DNA of 64,000 nucleotides from Thalassococcus sp. S3 (GTDB lineage: Bacteria > Pseudomonadota > Alphaproteobacteria > Rhodobacterales > Rhodobacteraceae). Position 1 is the stretch's first letter; each line of letters opens with the position of its first letter. Below are positions 44,976 to 53,447 of the stretch, in pieces. The position numbers and the translations under genes were made by a program. The DNA is taken from NCBI RefSeq assembly GCF_004216475.1, contig NZ_CP022303.1, positions 2,914,001 to 2,978,000 of the forward strand, written 5' to 3'. Below the pieces are notes generated by a model. It was not told where the DNA came from, searched no databases, and worked only from the letters and a program-made list of their open reading frames with translations.

Positions 44976-47319
44976 GATGTCTCTGCTCGGTTGGCTGGCA
45001 GTCCAGGCTATCAGAGCTGGCCTGGTTGCGAAAGGCGGGCGGATCATGCGCCTGCACCGGAGGGGCCGTACCGTCCCAGCGGCGGAGGTGGATGCGCGCG
45101 GAATGTGCCGCGGGGCTTTGCGACAGGCTCGACGTGCGCAGATCATGTGTCAGAACGTTGGGATTGCCGTGCCGGTCCAGATGGTCCGGCAGCTCGAAGT
45201 CGGGATCATACCATGCGCCCGTCCACAAAAAGGCACAGCCCTGCCGGATCTCATCCGTGACACGCGCGCCGGCCAGACAGCGACCGCGGGCGTTGAAAAG
45301 CTCAACCACGTCTCCGTCCCGAATACCGCGCGCCTGCGCATCCTCGGGGTGCAGCAAGACCGGCTCCCGGCCTGCGATCTTGTGCGACAGGCTATAGGCT
45401 CCGTTATCAAGCTGGCTGTGCAACCGTGTCTTTGGCTGTCCGGACAGAAGATAAAGATCCCCCTCCCCCGCAGCATCCCGAGGCGCCATCCATGTGGCAT
45501 GGCCCTTGCAGTCCGGCAAATCGAACCCAGCGATGGTTTCCGAGAATAACTCAATACGCCCGCTTGGGGTCGGAAGCGGATTGCGCAGCGGGTCTGCGCG
45601 ATATGCCTGCAGGAAGACCTGGTCCGGTGACGGGTCAGTCAGATGCACAACATCACCGTCCAGAAAGCTGTCGAAGTCGGGCAGATCGAGATGGGCCGCC
45701 CGGGCGGCCGCCTGTGTCTGGGACCAGATATCGCGGATCCAGTCTTCGGAGGACTTGCCCTCGGTGAAGGCACCCAACGATCCCAGACGCGCGGCCAAAT
45801 CCGAATAGATGTCGTATTCAATTCGGGCCTCGCCCGGCGGTTGGGCCAGCACGGGCATGGGAACGAGGGCGTTGTCGGATTTGCCGCCCCCGATATCCAT
45901 TCGTTCCTCGGCGGCGGCCACCGGCAAGACGATGTCCGCGTGCCGCGCGGTCGCCGTCCAGTTCACCTCGTTCACGATGATGGTTTCCGGTCTCTGAAAG
46001 GCCTGTCTGAGACGGTTGAGATCCTGATGATGATGAAACGGATTGCCGCCCGCCCACCAGACCATCCGAATATCTGGAAAGCGGAATGTGCTTCCGTTAT
46101 ACGCATAAGCTTCGCCCGGACGCAGCAGCAAGTCCGAGATCATCGCGACGGGGATGACCGTCTCCACGGGGTTTGTCCCCTGCGGAAGAGACCCCCAGCG
46201 AAAGGGGCGTTCGACATTGCCGATATTGGCGTTCACACCGTACCCGATCGTGTAACCGCCACCGGGCAAACCGATCTGACCCAGCATCGCGGCAAGCGTC
46301 ACCGTCATCCAGAGCGGTTGCTCTCCCCAATCGGCGCGCTGCACGCCGGCGGCGGTTGAAATCATCGTGCGCCCGGCGGCCATCTCGCGGGCCAGTTGCC
46401 GCAGACGACTTGCTTCCAGCCCGGATTGGGCCGCGGCCCATTCGGGTGTTTTCGGGAGGCCGTCGCTTTCCCCCCGCAGATAAGAGGCGACCTTGTCGAA
46501 CCCAACAGTGTATTTGTCCAGAAAACCCCTGTCACAGAGCCCTTCGGTCAGAAGCACATAAGCCAGGCCCATCATGATGGCCGTATCCGAGCCTGGACGC
46601 GGCGGCAGCCATTCGGCCTGCAACGACGCCTCCGCATCCGACCTCAGCGGACTAATATTGACGAAGCGTACACCGGCCTTCGCGCAGGCCTGCAGATTGT
46701 CCGACATGCGATGCCGGGCAACGCCCCCGTCGCTGACCTGGGTGTTGCGTTTGGCTATCCCGCCGAACATGACCACCAGATCGGTATGTTCCGCGATCAC
46801 CGACCACCGCGTCGCCTGGGCCACATGGCTCCGGAAGGGACCCACGATATGGGGCATCAGCACCAGGGCGGCATTATAGCTGTAATTGCCTTCCGACCTG
46901 ACAAAGCCGCCCTGTGTGTTCAGAAAGCGTTTCAACTGGCCCTGCGCATGGTGAAACCGCCCCGCGCTCGACCACCCGTATGAACCAGAAAAGAGGCTTT
47001 CATTGCCATGGGTTTCTCGCACGCGCCGCATCTCGGCTGCGACCAGATCCAGCGCGTCGTCCCAGCTCACTTCGACGAAGGGATCCCGCCCGCGTTCGCC
47101 CGCCCGCGCCGTGGGCCCGTGATCCAGCCAAGCCGCGCGGACCGCCGGGCGCAACACCCGGGCCCGCCCGCCCAGACTGCCGGCAATGTTGTCATTGATC
47201 CGGGACGGGGACGGATCGTCCGGATGTGGCGCGACCGAGACGATGCGCCCATCTGCAACCTGGGCCACGCCGACGCCCCAGTGATTGGCGGTTAAGGCCT
47301 GCTTTTGATGTTCCGTCAT
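44968..47319 (-). CDS. bisC: Molybdopterin-dependent S-/N-oxide reductase, BisC type
   Basis: A 783-residue enzyme of the DMSO-reductase family, type without iron-sulfur cluster: there is no N-terminal CxxC motif, and the molybdenum-ligand serine lies in SYGWSSAGRFHHAQ, as in BisC/TorA/DorA. There is no twin-arginine signal, so it is cytoplasmic like biotin sulfoxide reductase (about 777 residues). E. coli BisC also reduces free methionine-S-sulfoxide. GIAKRNTQVSDGGVARH, GGGYTIGYGVNANIGN and WTGAWYDPDFE...DRHGNPNVLTHD are family text. It is followed by and overlaps iclR. The substrate here is inferred to be an S-oxide carried in by the island's transporter. Confidence 0.9.
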   Translation of the reverse strand: MTEHQKQALTANHWGVGVAQVADGRIVSVAPHPDDPSPSRINDNIAGSLGGRARVLRPAVRAAWLDHGPTARAGERGRDPFVEVSWDDALDLVAAEMRRVRETHGNESLFSGSYGWSSAGRFHHAQGQLKRFLNTQGGFVRSEGNYSYNAALVLMPHIVGPFRSHVAQATRWSVIAEHTDLVVMFGGIAKRNTQVSDGGVARHRMSDNLQACAKAGVRFVNISPLRSDAEASLQAEWLPPRPGSDTAIMMGLAYVLLTEGLCDRGFLDKYTVGFDKVASYLRGESDGLPKTPEWAAAQSGLEASRLRQLAREMAAGRTMISTAAGVQRADWGEQPLWMTVTLAAMLGQIGLPGGGYTIGYGVNANIGNVERPFRWGSLPQGTNPVETVIPVAMISDLLLRPGEAYAYNGSTFRFPDIRMVWWAGGNPFHHHQDLNRLRQAFQRPETIIVNEVNWTATARHADIVLPVAAAEERMDIGGGKSDNALVPMPVLAQPPGEARIEYDIYSDLAARLGSLGAFTEGKSSEDWIRDIWSQTQAAARAAHLDLPDFDSFLDGDVVHLTDPSPDQVFLQAYRADPLRNPLPTPSGRIELFSETIAGFDLPDCKGHATWMAPRDAAGEGDLYLLSGQPKTRLHSQLDNGAYSLSHKIAGREPVLLHPEDAQARGIRDGDVVELFNARGRCLAGARVTDEIRQGCAFLWTGAWYDPDFELPDHLDRHGNPNVLTHDLRTSSLSQSPAAHSARIHLRRWDGTAPPVQAHDPPAFRNQASSDSLDCQPTEQRHHD

Positions 47320-47418
47320 CCGATTATTGTGCCGCTATACAATACATATATCCCGAATATTGACACGCCTTTGCCGGACTGTCATCCTCACATTTGATAT
47401 CCATACGCAGGTCCCGGC
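47320..47418. promoter_or_regulatory. Divergent promoter region, BisC-type gene / C-S lyase gene
   Basis: Plus-strand TTGACA at 47360-47365 with a weak -10 (CATCCT) at 17 bases serves the lyase gene. An imperfect dyad TTGT-N8-ACAA at 47327-47342 sits next to the BisC-type start codon. It resembles TTGTACCGTATAT in the leader of the binding-protein gene (near 52576). Confidence 0.4.
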
Positions 47419-48609
47419 GTGCCGCAAGATCCACTTAATATTGCTGACCATCTGGTTCAGGCCGGCCGACCCGAACGGGCGGAAGGTCGTCATGTCAACA
47501 TGCCGATCGAGCTTGGCTCGACGATGGTATTCGACACATTGGCCGCATTCGAAGCCGCGCGCGACGCGCGATATGACAGCGGTACAGTTTATTACGGCAG
47601 ATATGGGAACCATGCCTCCTTCCAGCTAGAGGCGATGCTGGCCCGGCTGGAAAAAGCCGATGGTGTCACGCTGACGTCATCCGGTGTGGCCGCGATTTCC
47701 CTCACGCTGCTTGCCCTGACCCGTCCGGGCAGTCACCTTCTGGTCGCCGACCATGTCTATGGCAATACGCGGGGATTTTGCGACACGGTGCTCGCCTCGC
47801 AGGGCGTCGATATCGAATACTTTGATCCGATGATCGGGGGCGGCATCACGGATCTGATCCGTCCAGACACAGCGGCCATCATGTTCGAAGCCCCAGGATC
47901 CGGCACGTTCGAGATACCCGACATCCCGGCCATCACGACCGTAGCACGCGCGAAAAAGGTGCCGACCGTGTTCGACAACACATGGGCCACACCGCTCTTC
48001 TGTCAGCCGCTTTTGATGAATGTGGATGTCTCGGTCGCTTCGGGGTCGAAATACATCTGCGGGCATTCCGACTGTATGCTGGGGATCATCGCAGCCAGTG
48101 GCCCGCTGGGCGAAAAAATCCGCAGAATGGTGATGGCCATCGGCGACAAGCCGGGCGCGCAAGAGGTGTTTCTGGCCTTGAGGGGTCTGCGGACACTTCG
48201 GATGCGCATGGCATATGTGGACGCCGCCGGACGGGACATGGCCAACTGGCTCGCAAAGCAGCCCCAGGTGAAACGCATGCTGCACCCGGCCCATGCCGAC
48301 TGCCCCGGGCACGCGCTGTGGCAACGTGATTTCTCGGGCGCCGCAGGGCTTTTTGGGGTGGTGTTCCACCCCTGCAGCGATGCCCAGATCCGCAGCTTCG
48401 TCGAGACCCTGCATCATTTCGGGATCGGCGTGAGTTGGGGCGGATATGAAAGTCTTGTCCTGCCGGTGACACCGACCCGGACCGCAACACCCTGGGTGGA
48501 AGACGGCCAACTGGTCCGCTTCAACATCGGCTTTGAGGATCCCGAGACGTTGAAGGCGGATCTTGCCGCCGCCCTGCCCCACCTGAACAGCGCACCGGAG
48601 CGAACATGA
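47419..48609 (+). CDS. MetC-like PLP-dependent carbon-sulfur lyase
   Basis: A 396-residue member of the Cys/Met-metabolism PLP family, closest in look to cystathionine beta-lyase MetC. YYGRYGNHASFQLEAML carries the phosphate-binding Tyr/Arg, TSSGVAAISLTLL is the PLP-ring region, and K211 in ASGSKYICGHSDCMLG is the PLP lysine (MetC has TKYxxGHSD). SWGGYESLVLP is the substrate-carboxylate region. The start is GTG with GCAGGT upstream; an internal ATG would remove the normal N-terminus. Beta- or gamma-elimination from a sulfur amino acid is expected. It is coupled to the VOC-fold gene by a four-base overlap. Confidence 0.88.
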   Translation: MPQDPLNIADHLVQAGRPERAEGRHVNMPIELGSTMVFDTLAAFEAARDARYDSGTVYYGRYGNHASFQLEAMLARLEKADGVTLTSSGVAAISLTLLALTRPGSHLLVADHVYGNTRGFCDTVLASQGVDIEYFDPMIGGGITDLIRPDTAAIMFEAPGSGTFEIPDIPAITTVARAKKVPTVFDNTWATPLFCQPLLMNVDVSVASGSKYICGHSDCMLGIIAASGPLGEKIRRMVMAIGDKPGAQEVFLALRGLRTLRMRMAYVDAAGRDMANWLAKQPQVKRMLHPAHADCPGHALWQRDFSGAAGLFGVVFHPCSDAQIRSFVETLHHFGIGVSWGGYESLVLPVTPTRTATPWVEDGQLVRFNIGFEDPETLKADLAAALPHLNSAPERT

Positions 48610-49241
48610 AAAACAAGATCGACCACTTTGCCGTGGGCGCAACCTCTCTGGAAGAAGGGGTGGCTGCCCTGCAAACCGCTCTTGGCGTCGAGGTGCCGCG
48701 CGGCGGCAAGCATGACGCAATGAGCACGCACAATTGTGTCATGCAGGCGGGCAATGAAAGCTTTTTTGAACTCATCGCGATCGATCCGGAGGCTGGCGAT
48801 CCGGGGCGAACGCGCTGGTTCACGCTGGACGATCCGGCCACGCAAAGCCGGCTCTCAGAACGGCCCCGTGCCCTGTGTTGGGTGGTGAACACCGATGATC
48901 TGGATGCGGTGATGTCGGCCAGCCCGGTTGATCTGGGTGAGGTTGTGACATTCACGCGGGGCACACGGTCGTGGCGTTTGACCGTGCCAAAGGATGGCAG
49001 CCTGCCGGAAGGCGGGTTGCTTCCGGCCTTTATCGAATGGTCCCCCGGTCCGCATCCCAGCACGGGCCAGCAGGATCTTGGCGTGAGGCTCATGGCGATC
49101 CGCCTCAGTCATCCCGACCCAGACTGTCTGAAGGGCATGCTGCGGCGTCTTCAGGTCGATCAACTTGCCGAGGTGAGCGAGGGGGATCCGGCGCTTTCTT
49201 TTGTGCTGGAGACACCGGACGGACCTGTTGTGATCGACTAA
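48606..49241 (+). CDS. VOC-superfamily (glyoxalase-like domain) protein
   Basis: A 211-residue protein of the glyoxalase-like PF13468 type: IDHFAVGATSLEEGVAALQTALGVEVPRGGKHDAMSTHNCVMQAGNESFFELIAIDPEA. The His in IDHFAVG and the Glu in FFELI are the standard metal-ligand positions of the first half; the second half is less regular. It overlaps the lyase stop (ATGA), so it likely acts on a compound of the same pathway, but the reaction is unknown. It is convergent with the permease gene only 7 bases away. Confidence 0.8.
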   Translation: MKNKIDHFAVGATSLEEGVAALQTALGVEVPRGGKHDAMSTHNCVMQAGNESFFELIAIDPEAGDPGRTRWFTLDDPATQSRLSERPRALCWVVNTDDLDAVMSASPVDLGEVVTFTRGTRSWRLTVPKDGSLPEGGLLPAFIEWSPGPHPSTGQQDLGVRLMAIRLSHPDPDCLKGMLRRLQVDQLAEVSEGDPALSFVLETPDGPVVID

Positions 49242-49248
49242 GTCCTCT

Positions 49249-50328
49249 TCAGCGTTCCGATACGGTCATTCGGCTTTTGAGATATTCGCCATACTGGCCC
49301 AGCGAGAAGATGAAGATCCAGTAGATCGCGCCGACGAAAGCGTAGACTTCAAGATAGTAAGGCGCCCATTGTCCGGTCCCGAAGGCGGCATTGGCCGACG
49401 CCAATATGTCGAAGAAGCCGATGATGATGACGATCGCCGTCTCTTTGAACGTGACCACCACCATGTTGATCGTCGATGGCAAGGCGTGTCGGAACACCTG
49501 CGGCAGCACGATGCGAAAGAGGATGTGCCAATAGCTGAGACCAAGCGCCTTGCCAGCCTCGAACTGACCTTTCGGGATGGCTTGAAAACCGCCCCGAAAG
49601 ACCTCGGCCTGATAACAGGCGAAAAAGAGCGCGAAGGCGATGATGACCCGCCAGATCTTGTCCCCCTGCAACCAGTCCGGCAGCAGGATCGGAATGACCA
49701 CCGCGGCTGTGAACAGGGTCGTCAGCAGCGGCAGCGAGCGGATGAAATCGATCAGCAATGTCGCAAAGAGACGGACCACCGGCATGTCCGAGCGTCGCAT
49801 CAGCGCCAGCCCCAGACCCATCGGCATGCCCAAAAGCACGACGGATGCGAAGAGAAACAGCGTCAGTGACAGCCCGCCCCATTGGTCGGTCGTGACCTGT
49901 TGGAGACCGAGCAGGCTGCCTTCCATCAGCAGGTAATATGCCGCGAAGCCCCCGATCCACAGCGTCGTCAACCGCTTGGCCGTCCATGTCCAAGGGACGC
50001 ATGATGCGATCACGGTGCCGATGATCGCCAGACAGGCCAGGGTCGAACGCCAGTGTTCGTCATAGGGATAAAGACCGAACAGGATCAGCCGGTGCCGCGC
50101 ATCGATCACCGACCAGCACGCACCCTCCTTGCTGCATTGATCGGCATTCTCGGCACTCCAGACCGCGTTGAACACCGCCCAGTCCGCGAACAGCCAGATC
50201 AGGTAGGCCAGAAATCCGAAGACAACCACCGATATCGCGCTGTCCTTTGGATTGCCAAACGCGCGTTTTTGCAGGCGCGTCAGGATCCGCGCGCCGCGAC
50301 CCGGGGCTGCATGTGCGACAGTCGCCAT
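49249..50328 (-). CDS. aapM: Amino-acid ABC transporter permease, AapM type
   Basis: A 359-residue inner-membrane permease of the polar amino-acid group. About eight hydrophobic segments are seen, with the large periplasmic loop NADQCSKEGACWSVIDARHRLILFGLYPYDEHWR typical of AapM, and the ATPase-coupling EAA loop EAGKALGLSYWHILFRIVLPQ. It starts 1 base after aapQ ends, so the permeases are coupled. It pairs with AapQ as a heterodimer and needs an ATPase, the nearest being the AapP-type gene at the left end of the island. Confidence 0.91.
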   Translation of the reverse strand: MATVAHAAPGRGARILTRLQKRAFGNPKDSAISVVVFGFLAYLIWLFADWAVFNAVWSAENADQCSKEGACWSVIDARHRLILFGLYPYDEHWRSTLACLAIIGTVIASCVPWTWTAKRLTTLWIGGFAAYYLLMEGSLLGLQQVTTDQWGGLSLTLFLFASVVLLGMPMGLGLALMRRSDMPVVRLFATLLIDFIRSLPLLTTLFTAAVVIPILLPDWLQGDKIWRVIIAFALFFACYQAEVFRGGFQAIPKGQFEAGKALGLSYWHILFRIVLPQVFRHALPSTINMVVVTFKETAIVIIIGFFDILASANAAFGTGQWAPYYLEVYAFVGAIYWIFIFSLGQYGEYLKSRMTVSER

Positions 50329-50329
50329 A

Positions 50330-51463
50330 TCAATGCGCCTTCAGTTGAAGCCGCGCATTCAGCCAATTGACGAATTGCGCAAGCGTGAAGTTGATCAGCA
50401 GGAACGCCCCCATCAGGATCGCGATCAACTCCAAAGTCTGACCGGACTGGGTGATCGAGGTGGAAACGATATAGAAGAGATCTGAAAACCCGATGGCCAC
50501 ACCAATGGTCGTGGCCTTCATGATAAAGATCCACTGGTTTCCCAAAGGTGGAATGATCGTGCGCAAGGCCATCGGCAGTTTGATCCGCGACCAGATCGAA
50601 GCGGGGCTAAGACCCAGCGCCTGGCCCGCCTCCACCAGTCCTTTCGGCACCTCCTTGAGCCCGCCCCGCACAACCTCCGCGATGTAAGCGGATCCATAAA
50701 GGACGATGGACACGATCATGGCCACCAATTCGATGGAAACGGTCAGCCCTCCGACAAAACGCAAACCCCGCAGCTCGGGAACCGAAAAGATCGTCTCATC
50801 CGCAGGCACCAGGGTGATGGCGCTTGCAATCGCGAGGGCCAGAACCCCGGCGATCCAAAGTGCCAGCGCCCGCATCAAAGAGGTCTTGCGCCAGACCAAA
50901 AAGGCCGCAAGCGCAAGGCTCGTAAGCAGAAGGATCGCGGCGGCCCCCAGCGACAGGTTGAGCGTCGGCAACATCAATCCCCGGTTCGACAGAAAGGCCG
51001 CCTCTCCCAAAGAGTAAGCCTGACGCGGGCCTGGCATATGGATCATGATCGCGTACCAAAAGACCGCCTGCAGGATCAGGGGAATGTTACGAAAGATCTG
51101 AACAAACACGTTGGCCGCCGATGCCAGCGCGAGATTTCGCATGTCGCGGGCCGTGCCGACGATAAAACCCAGAATTGTGGCCAGGATGATGGACACGCCC
51201 CCGACAAACAGGGTGTTCAGAAACCCGATTGTCAGTGTCCGCGCATAGCTGTCATCGATGTTCCGTTCCAGCAGAGAAAACGAGTAACTCCATCCGGTGG
51301 AGCGGTCGAGAAAGCCAAATCCGCTTGTGATGCCCAGCGCAGAGAGATTTGTCTGCGCGCTGCTGACCGCCGACCAAACGATCGCGATGGTTCCAACGAG
51401 AATGACAGCTTGAATGGCGTATTGACGGCGCTTGGCCCGCGCCTTGAGTTCTGCCGGGGACAT
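50330..51463 (-). CDS. aapQ: Amino-acid ABC transporter permease, AapQ type
   Basis: A 377-residue permease with about eight hydrophobic helices and the coupling loop EAGQALGLSPASIWSRIKLP. The N-terminal part with a long periplasmic loop (LDRSTGWSYSFSLLERNIDDSYARTLTIGFLNTL) is typical of AapQ/BztB, larger than single-domain GlnP permeases. GGAGG is placed 6 bases before the ATG at 51463, better than the ATG one codon upstream. A strong stem-loop separates it from the binding-protein gene. Confidence 0.91.
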   Translation of the reverse strand: MSPAELKARAKRRQYAIQAVILVGTIAIVWSAVSSAQTNLSALGITSGFGFLDRSTGWSYSFSLLERNIDDSYARTLTIGFLNTLFVGGVSIILATILGFIVGTARDMRNLALASAANVFVQIFRNIPLILQAVFWYAIMIHMPGPRQAYSLGEAAFLSNRGLMLPTLNLSLGAAAILLLTSLALAAFLVWRKTSLMRALALWIAGVLALAIASAITLVPADETIFSVPELRGLRFVGGLTVSIELVAMIVSIVLYGSAYIAEVVRGGLKEVPKGLVEAGQALGLSPASIWSRIKLPMALRTIIPPLGNQWIFIMKATTIGVAIGFSDLFYIVSTSITQSGQTLELIAILMGAFLLINFTLAQFVNWLNARLQLKAH

Positions 51464-51485
51464 CATACGCCTCCGTCCGGGGAAA

Positions 51486-51512
51486 GGGCCATTCCAGATG
51501 GTGGAATGGCCC
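51486..51512 (-). terminator. Intra-operon stem-loop between aapJ and aapQ
   Basis: A perfect 10-bp stem (GGGCCATTCC with GGAATGGCCC, 7-nt loop) lies 17 bases after the aapJ stop and is followed on the minus strand by TTTCCCC. Such elements after binding-protein genes usually protect the upstream mRNA or partly stop transcription, giving more binding protein than permease. Confidence 0.7.
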
Positions 51513-51529
51513 GGTTGACGATACGTGGA

Positions 51530-52558
51530 TCAGTCGAGGATCGGGGCGTAGAGAACGCCGCCGTGGCTCCAAAGGTTGTTCAGGCCGCGATCCAGCTTGT
51601 AAGGGCTGCCTTCACCGAGGTTGCGATCGTAGATCTCACCGAAGTTACCGACTGCCGCGATCATCTCTTTCGCCCAGGTATCCCGCAGTCCCAGCCGTTC
51701 GCCCATGCCCGGATCGACCCCCAGCAAACGGGCAACGCGGGGGTTTGGCGGCGTTGCCGCCATCTCCTCGACATTGGCCATGGTCACGCCTTCTTCCTCA
51801 GCGATCAGAAGGGCGGAGAGCATCCAGTTCACCACGTCAACGAACTCTTCATCGCCCTGACGCATGGCTGCGGAAATGGGTTCAGAGGACAATTGATCAT
51901 CGAGGATCACATGCGCGTCGGGATTGTCGATTTCGGTTGCCCGCAAAACGGCGAGGTTCGGCCCCCACCCCGCGAAGGCATCACACCGGTTGGCCAGATA
52001 GGCCGCGCGCAGTTCCGATGCCTTTTCATAGGACACGATCGTATGATCGACATCGATGGTTTTCATATAATTCGCCGCGATGCGCTCAATCGTGGTGCCG
52101 GCTTCCACGCAAATCGTTCCCCCTTCGAGATCCTTGGCCTCAGAGATACCAAGATCGCCATGCGCCATGAACTGGGTGCCTCCGAAGAAATACGGCAACG
52201 AGAACTGGAGCCCAAGCTCCGTATCGCGGCCCATCGTCCAGCCTGTCGCCTTGATGATGATATCGACATCACCCGATTGCAGGGCGGGGAAACGCTGGGC
52301 CCAGCTCAGCGGGACGATCTGCACCTTGTTCGGATCGCCCAGAATAGCGGTTGTGAGCGCGCGGCAGATATCAATGTCGAGGCCCTTCCACTCGTTTCTG
52401 TCGTTCACTTCGACAAATCCGAAATAGCTGCCGTTGTGACCGGAACACAGCATCGTGCCCCGATCTTCGATTTGCTTCACCGTGGCGCTTTCCGCCGCGG
52501 CCCATGTCGGAGCGCAGACCACCGCCGCGATCGCCCCCAGTTTGGCGAAATGGTTCAT
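51530..52558 (-). CDS. aapJ: Amino-acid ABC transporter periplasmic binding protein, AapJ type
   Basis: A 342-residue protein with a signal peptide (FAKLGAIAAVVCAPTWAAA, cleaved near residue 22) and a type-2 periplasmic binding fold (SBP_bac_3). Visible family text: VKQIEDRGTMLCSGHNGSYFGFVEVNDRNEWKGLDIDICRALTTAILG, RFPALQSGDVDII, then GTTIERIAANYM. The AapJ/BztA group binds a wide range of L-amino acids. GGAGG gives a 6-base spacing to the ATG at 52558. It is the first gene of the transporter operon. It sets the substrate of the island, but the ligand cannot be read from sequence. Confidence 0.92.
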   Translation of the reverse strand: MNHFAKLGAIAAVVCAPTWAAAESATVKQIEDRGTMLCSGHNGSYFGFVEVNDRNEWKGLDIDICRALTTAILGDPNKVQIVPLSWAQRFPALQSGDVDIIIKATGWTMGRDTELGLQFSLPYFFGGTQFMAHGDLGISEAKDLEGGTICVEAGTTIERIAANYMKTIDVDHTIVSYEKASELRAAYLANRCDAFAGWGPNLAVLRATEIDNPDAHVILDDQLSSEPISAAMRQGDEEFVDVVNWMLSALLIAEEEGVTMANVEEMAATPPNPRVARLLGVDPGMGERLGLRDTWAKEMIAAVGNFGEIYDRNLGEGSPYKLDRGLNNLWSHGGVLYAPILD

Positions 52559-52561
52559 CAT

Positions 52562-52872
52562 TAACCTCCATGTAGTTGTACCGTATATCAGCACATTTGT
52601 TCTGTTATTGAGAATGTCGAGTCAAAAGACACCTGTCAACAGGTTTGAGATCCGCCCCGTCCCGAGACCGGTGCAAAGCTGTTTGACTGTGCAGAGAAAG
52701 GGCATCTTGCGCCGCTCTGGCATTCAACTCCGGGGCGCGGGCATGCGGATCAAGGGCCTTGCCGCCGGAACCCTGCCCGCCTTGGCTGCGGACGGGCGCC
52801 CGCCCGCATGATCATATGTCCGGGCAGTCCAGGTGAGGGCCAGCCGGGTCGTCACTTGCGGAGCGTTCGCAC
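52562..52872. promoter_or_regulatory. Intergenic region with likely aapJ promoter
   Basis: Minus-strand TTGACA at 52634-52639 lies inside the hairpin-like ACCTG-TCAA-CAGGT, with a weak -10 (CATTCT) at 17 bases; the leader is about 45 bases. The rest of the stretch shows no gene that I can support. Confidence 0.45.
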
Positions 52873-52906
52873 AAAAAAGGCCCCGGCAGGTTTCCCTGCC
52901 GGAGCC
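52873..52906 (-). terminator. Rho-independent terminator of hcp
   Basis: On the minus strand, GGCTCCGGCAGG and CCTGCCGGGGCC form a 12-bp stem (one mismatch, 4-nt loop) followed directly by TTTTTTG. It lies just after the hcp stop. Confidence 0.9.
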
Positions 52907-52928
52907 CGTAATACGTATTGGCGCCAGA

Positions 52929-53405
52929 TTAGGCCGCGAGCGTCGTCTTGAGGTCGTAGGACGCGATCATCGGCGACATCGGGCTGTGGTTCTCATCATG
53001 CGGGATGTACTTCACTTCCATCTTGGTGAAGTTCAGCCGGATGGTTTCCATCGGACGGTCACCTGCCGTGCTGACGCTGTATTCGGCAATCAGCGTGTTC
53101 GTCAGTTTGTATTCCACGTACATGATGCCCGGGCTACCGGTGGTCACAAGGTGGATCACGGTGTTCTTGCCCAGCCGGCCAGTGCAGGCTTCGGCGAACA
53201 GTTTCGTGGACGAACTGTCGGTCACTTTGGTGAGAACAAGCTCGCTGACGGTCGGCTCGGACGCTTCACGGTTCGCCGTGGAGCCCGCCTGAGTATTCAT
53301 ATTGCGCGACACATTCCAGTGAAGCGATTCGATGTCCATCCAGTTCTTATGCTCTTCTTGAGTCGCATCGCCCGGAATTCCATCCAGCTGCATGTAGATC
53401 GGCAT
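52929..53405 (-). CDS. hcp: Type VI secretion tube protein Hcp
   Basis: A 158-residue Hcp, the protein that stacks as hexameric rings to form the inner tube and is itself secreted. Family text: MPIYMQLDGIPGDATQEEHKNWMDIESLHWNVSR at the N-terminus, and KLFAEACTGRLGKNTVIHL with MYVEYKLTNTLIAEYSVS in the core. AGGAG lies 8 bases before the ATG. It is flanked by terminators on both sides: one overlapping the tssH stop upstream and one after its own stop, so it may have its own promoter or depend on read-through. Confidence 0.94.
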   Translation of the reverse strand: MPIYMQLDGIPGDATQEEHKNWMDIESLHWNVSRNMNTQAGSTANREASEPTVSELVLTKVTDSSSTKLFAEACTGRLGKNTVIHLVTTGSPGIMYVEYKLTNTLIAEYSVSTAGDRPMETIRLNFTKMEVKYIPHDENHSPMSPMIASYDLKTTLAA

Positions 53406-53447
53406 TCTTTATAACTCCTGGTAAGAAAGTCGTAAGATTTGGTGTTC

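Noticed and set aside
35107..52558. Ergothioneine or thiohydantoin catabolism as the function of the island
   Set aside because: HyuAB and rhodanese would fit, but no ergothionase- or urocanase-like gene is present, and the BisC- and PrpE-type enzymes have no place in that route.
52660..52830. Small plus-strand frame between aapJ and hcp
   Set aside because: No ribosome site, no family likeness, and composition like neighbouring noncoding DNA.
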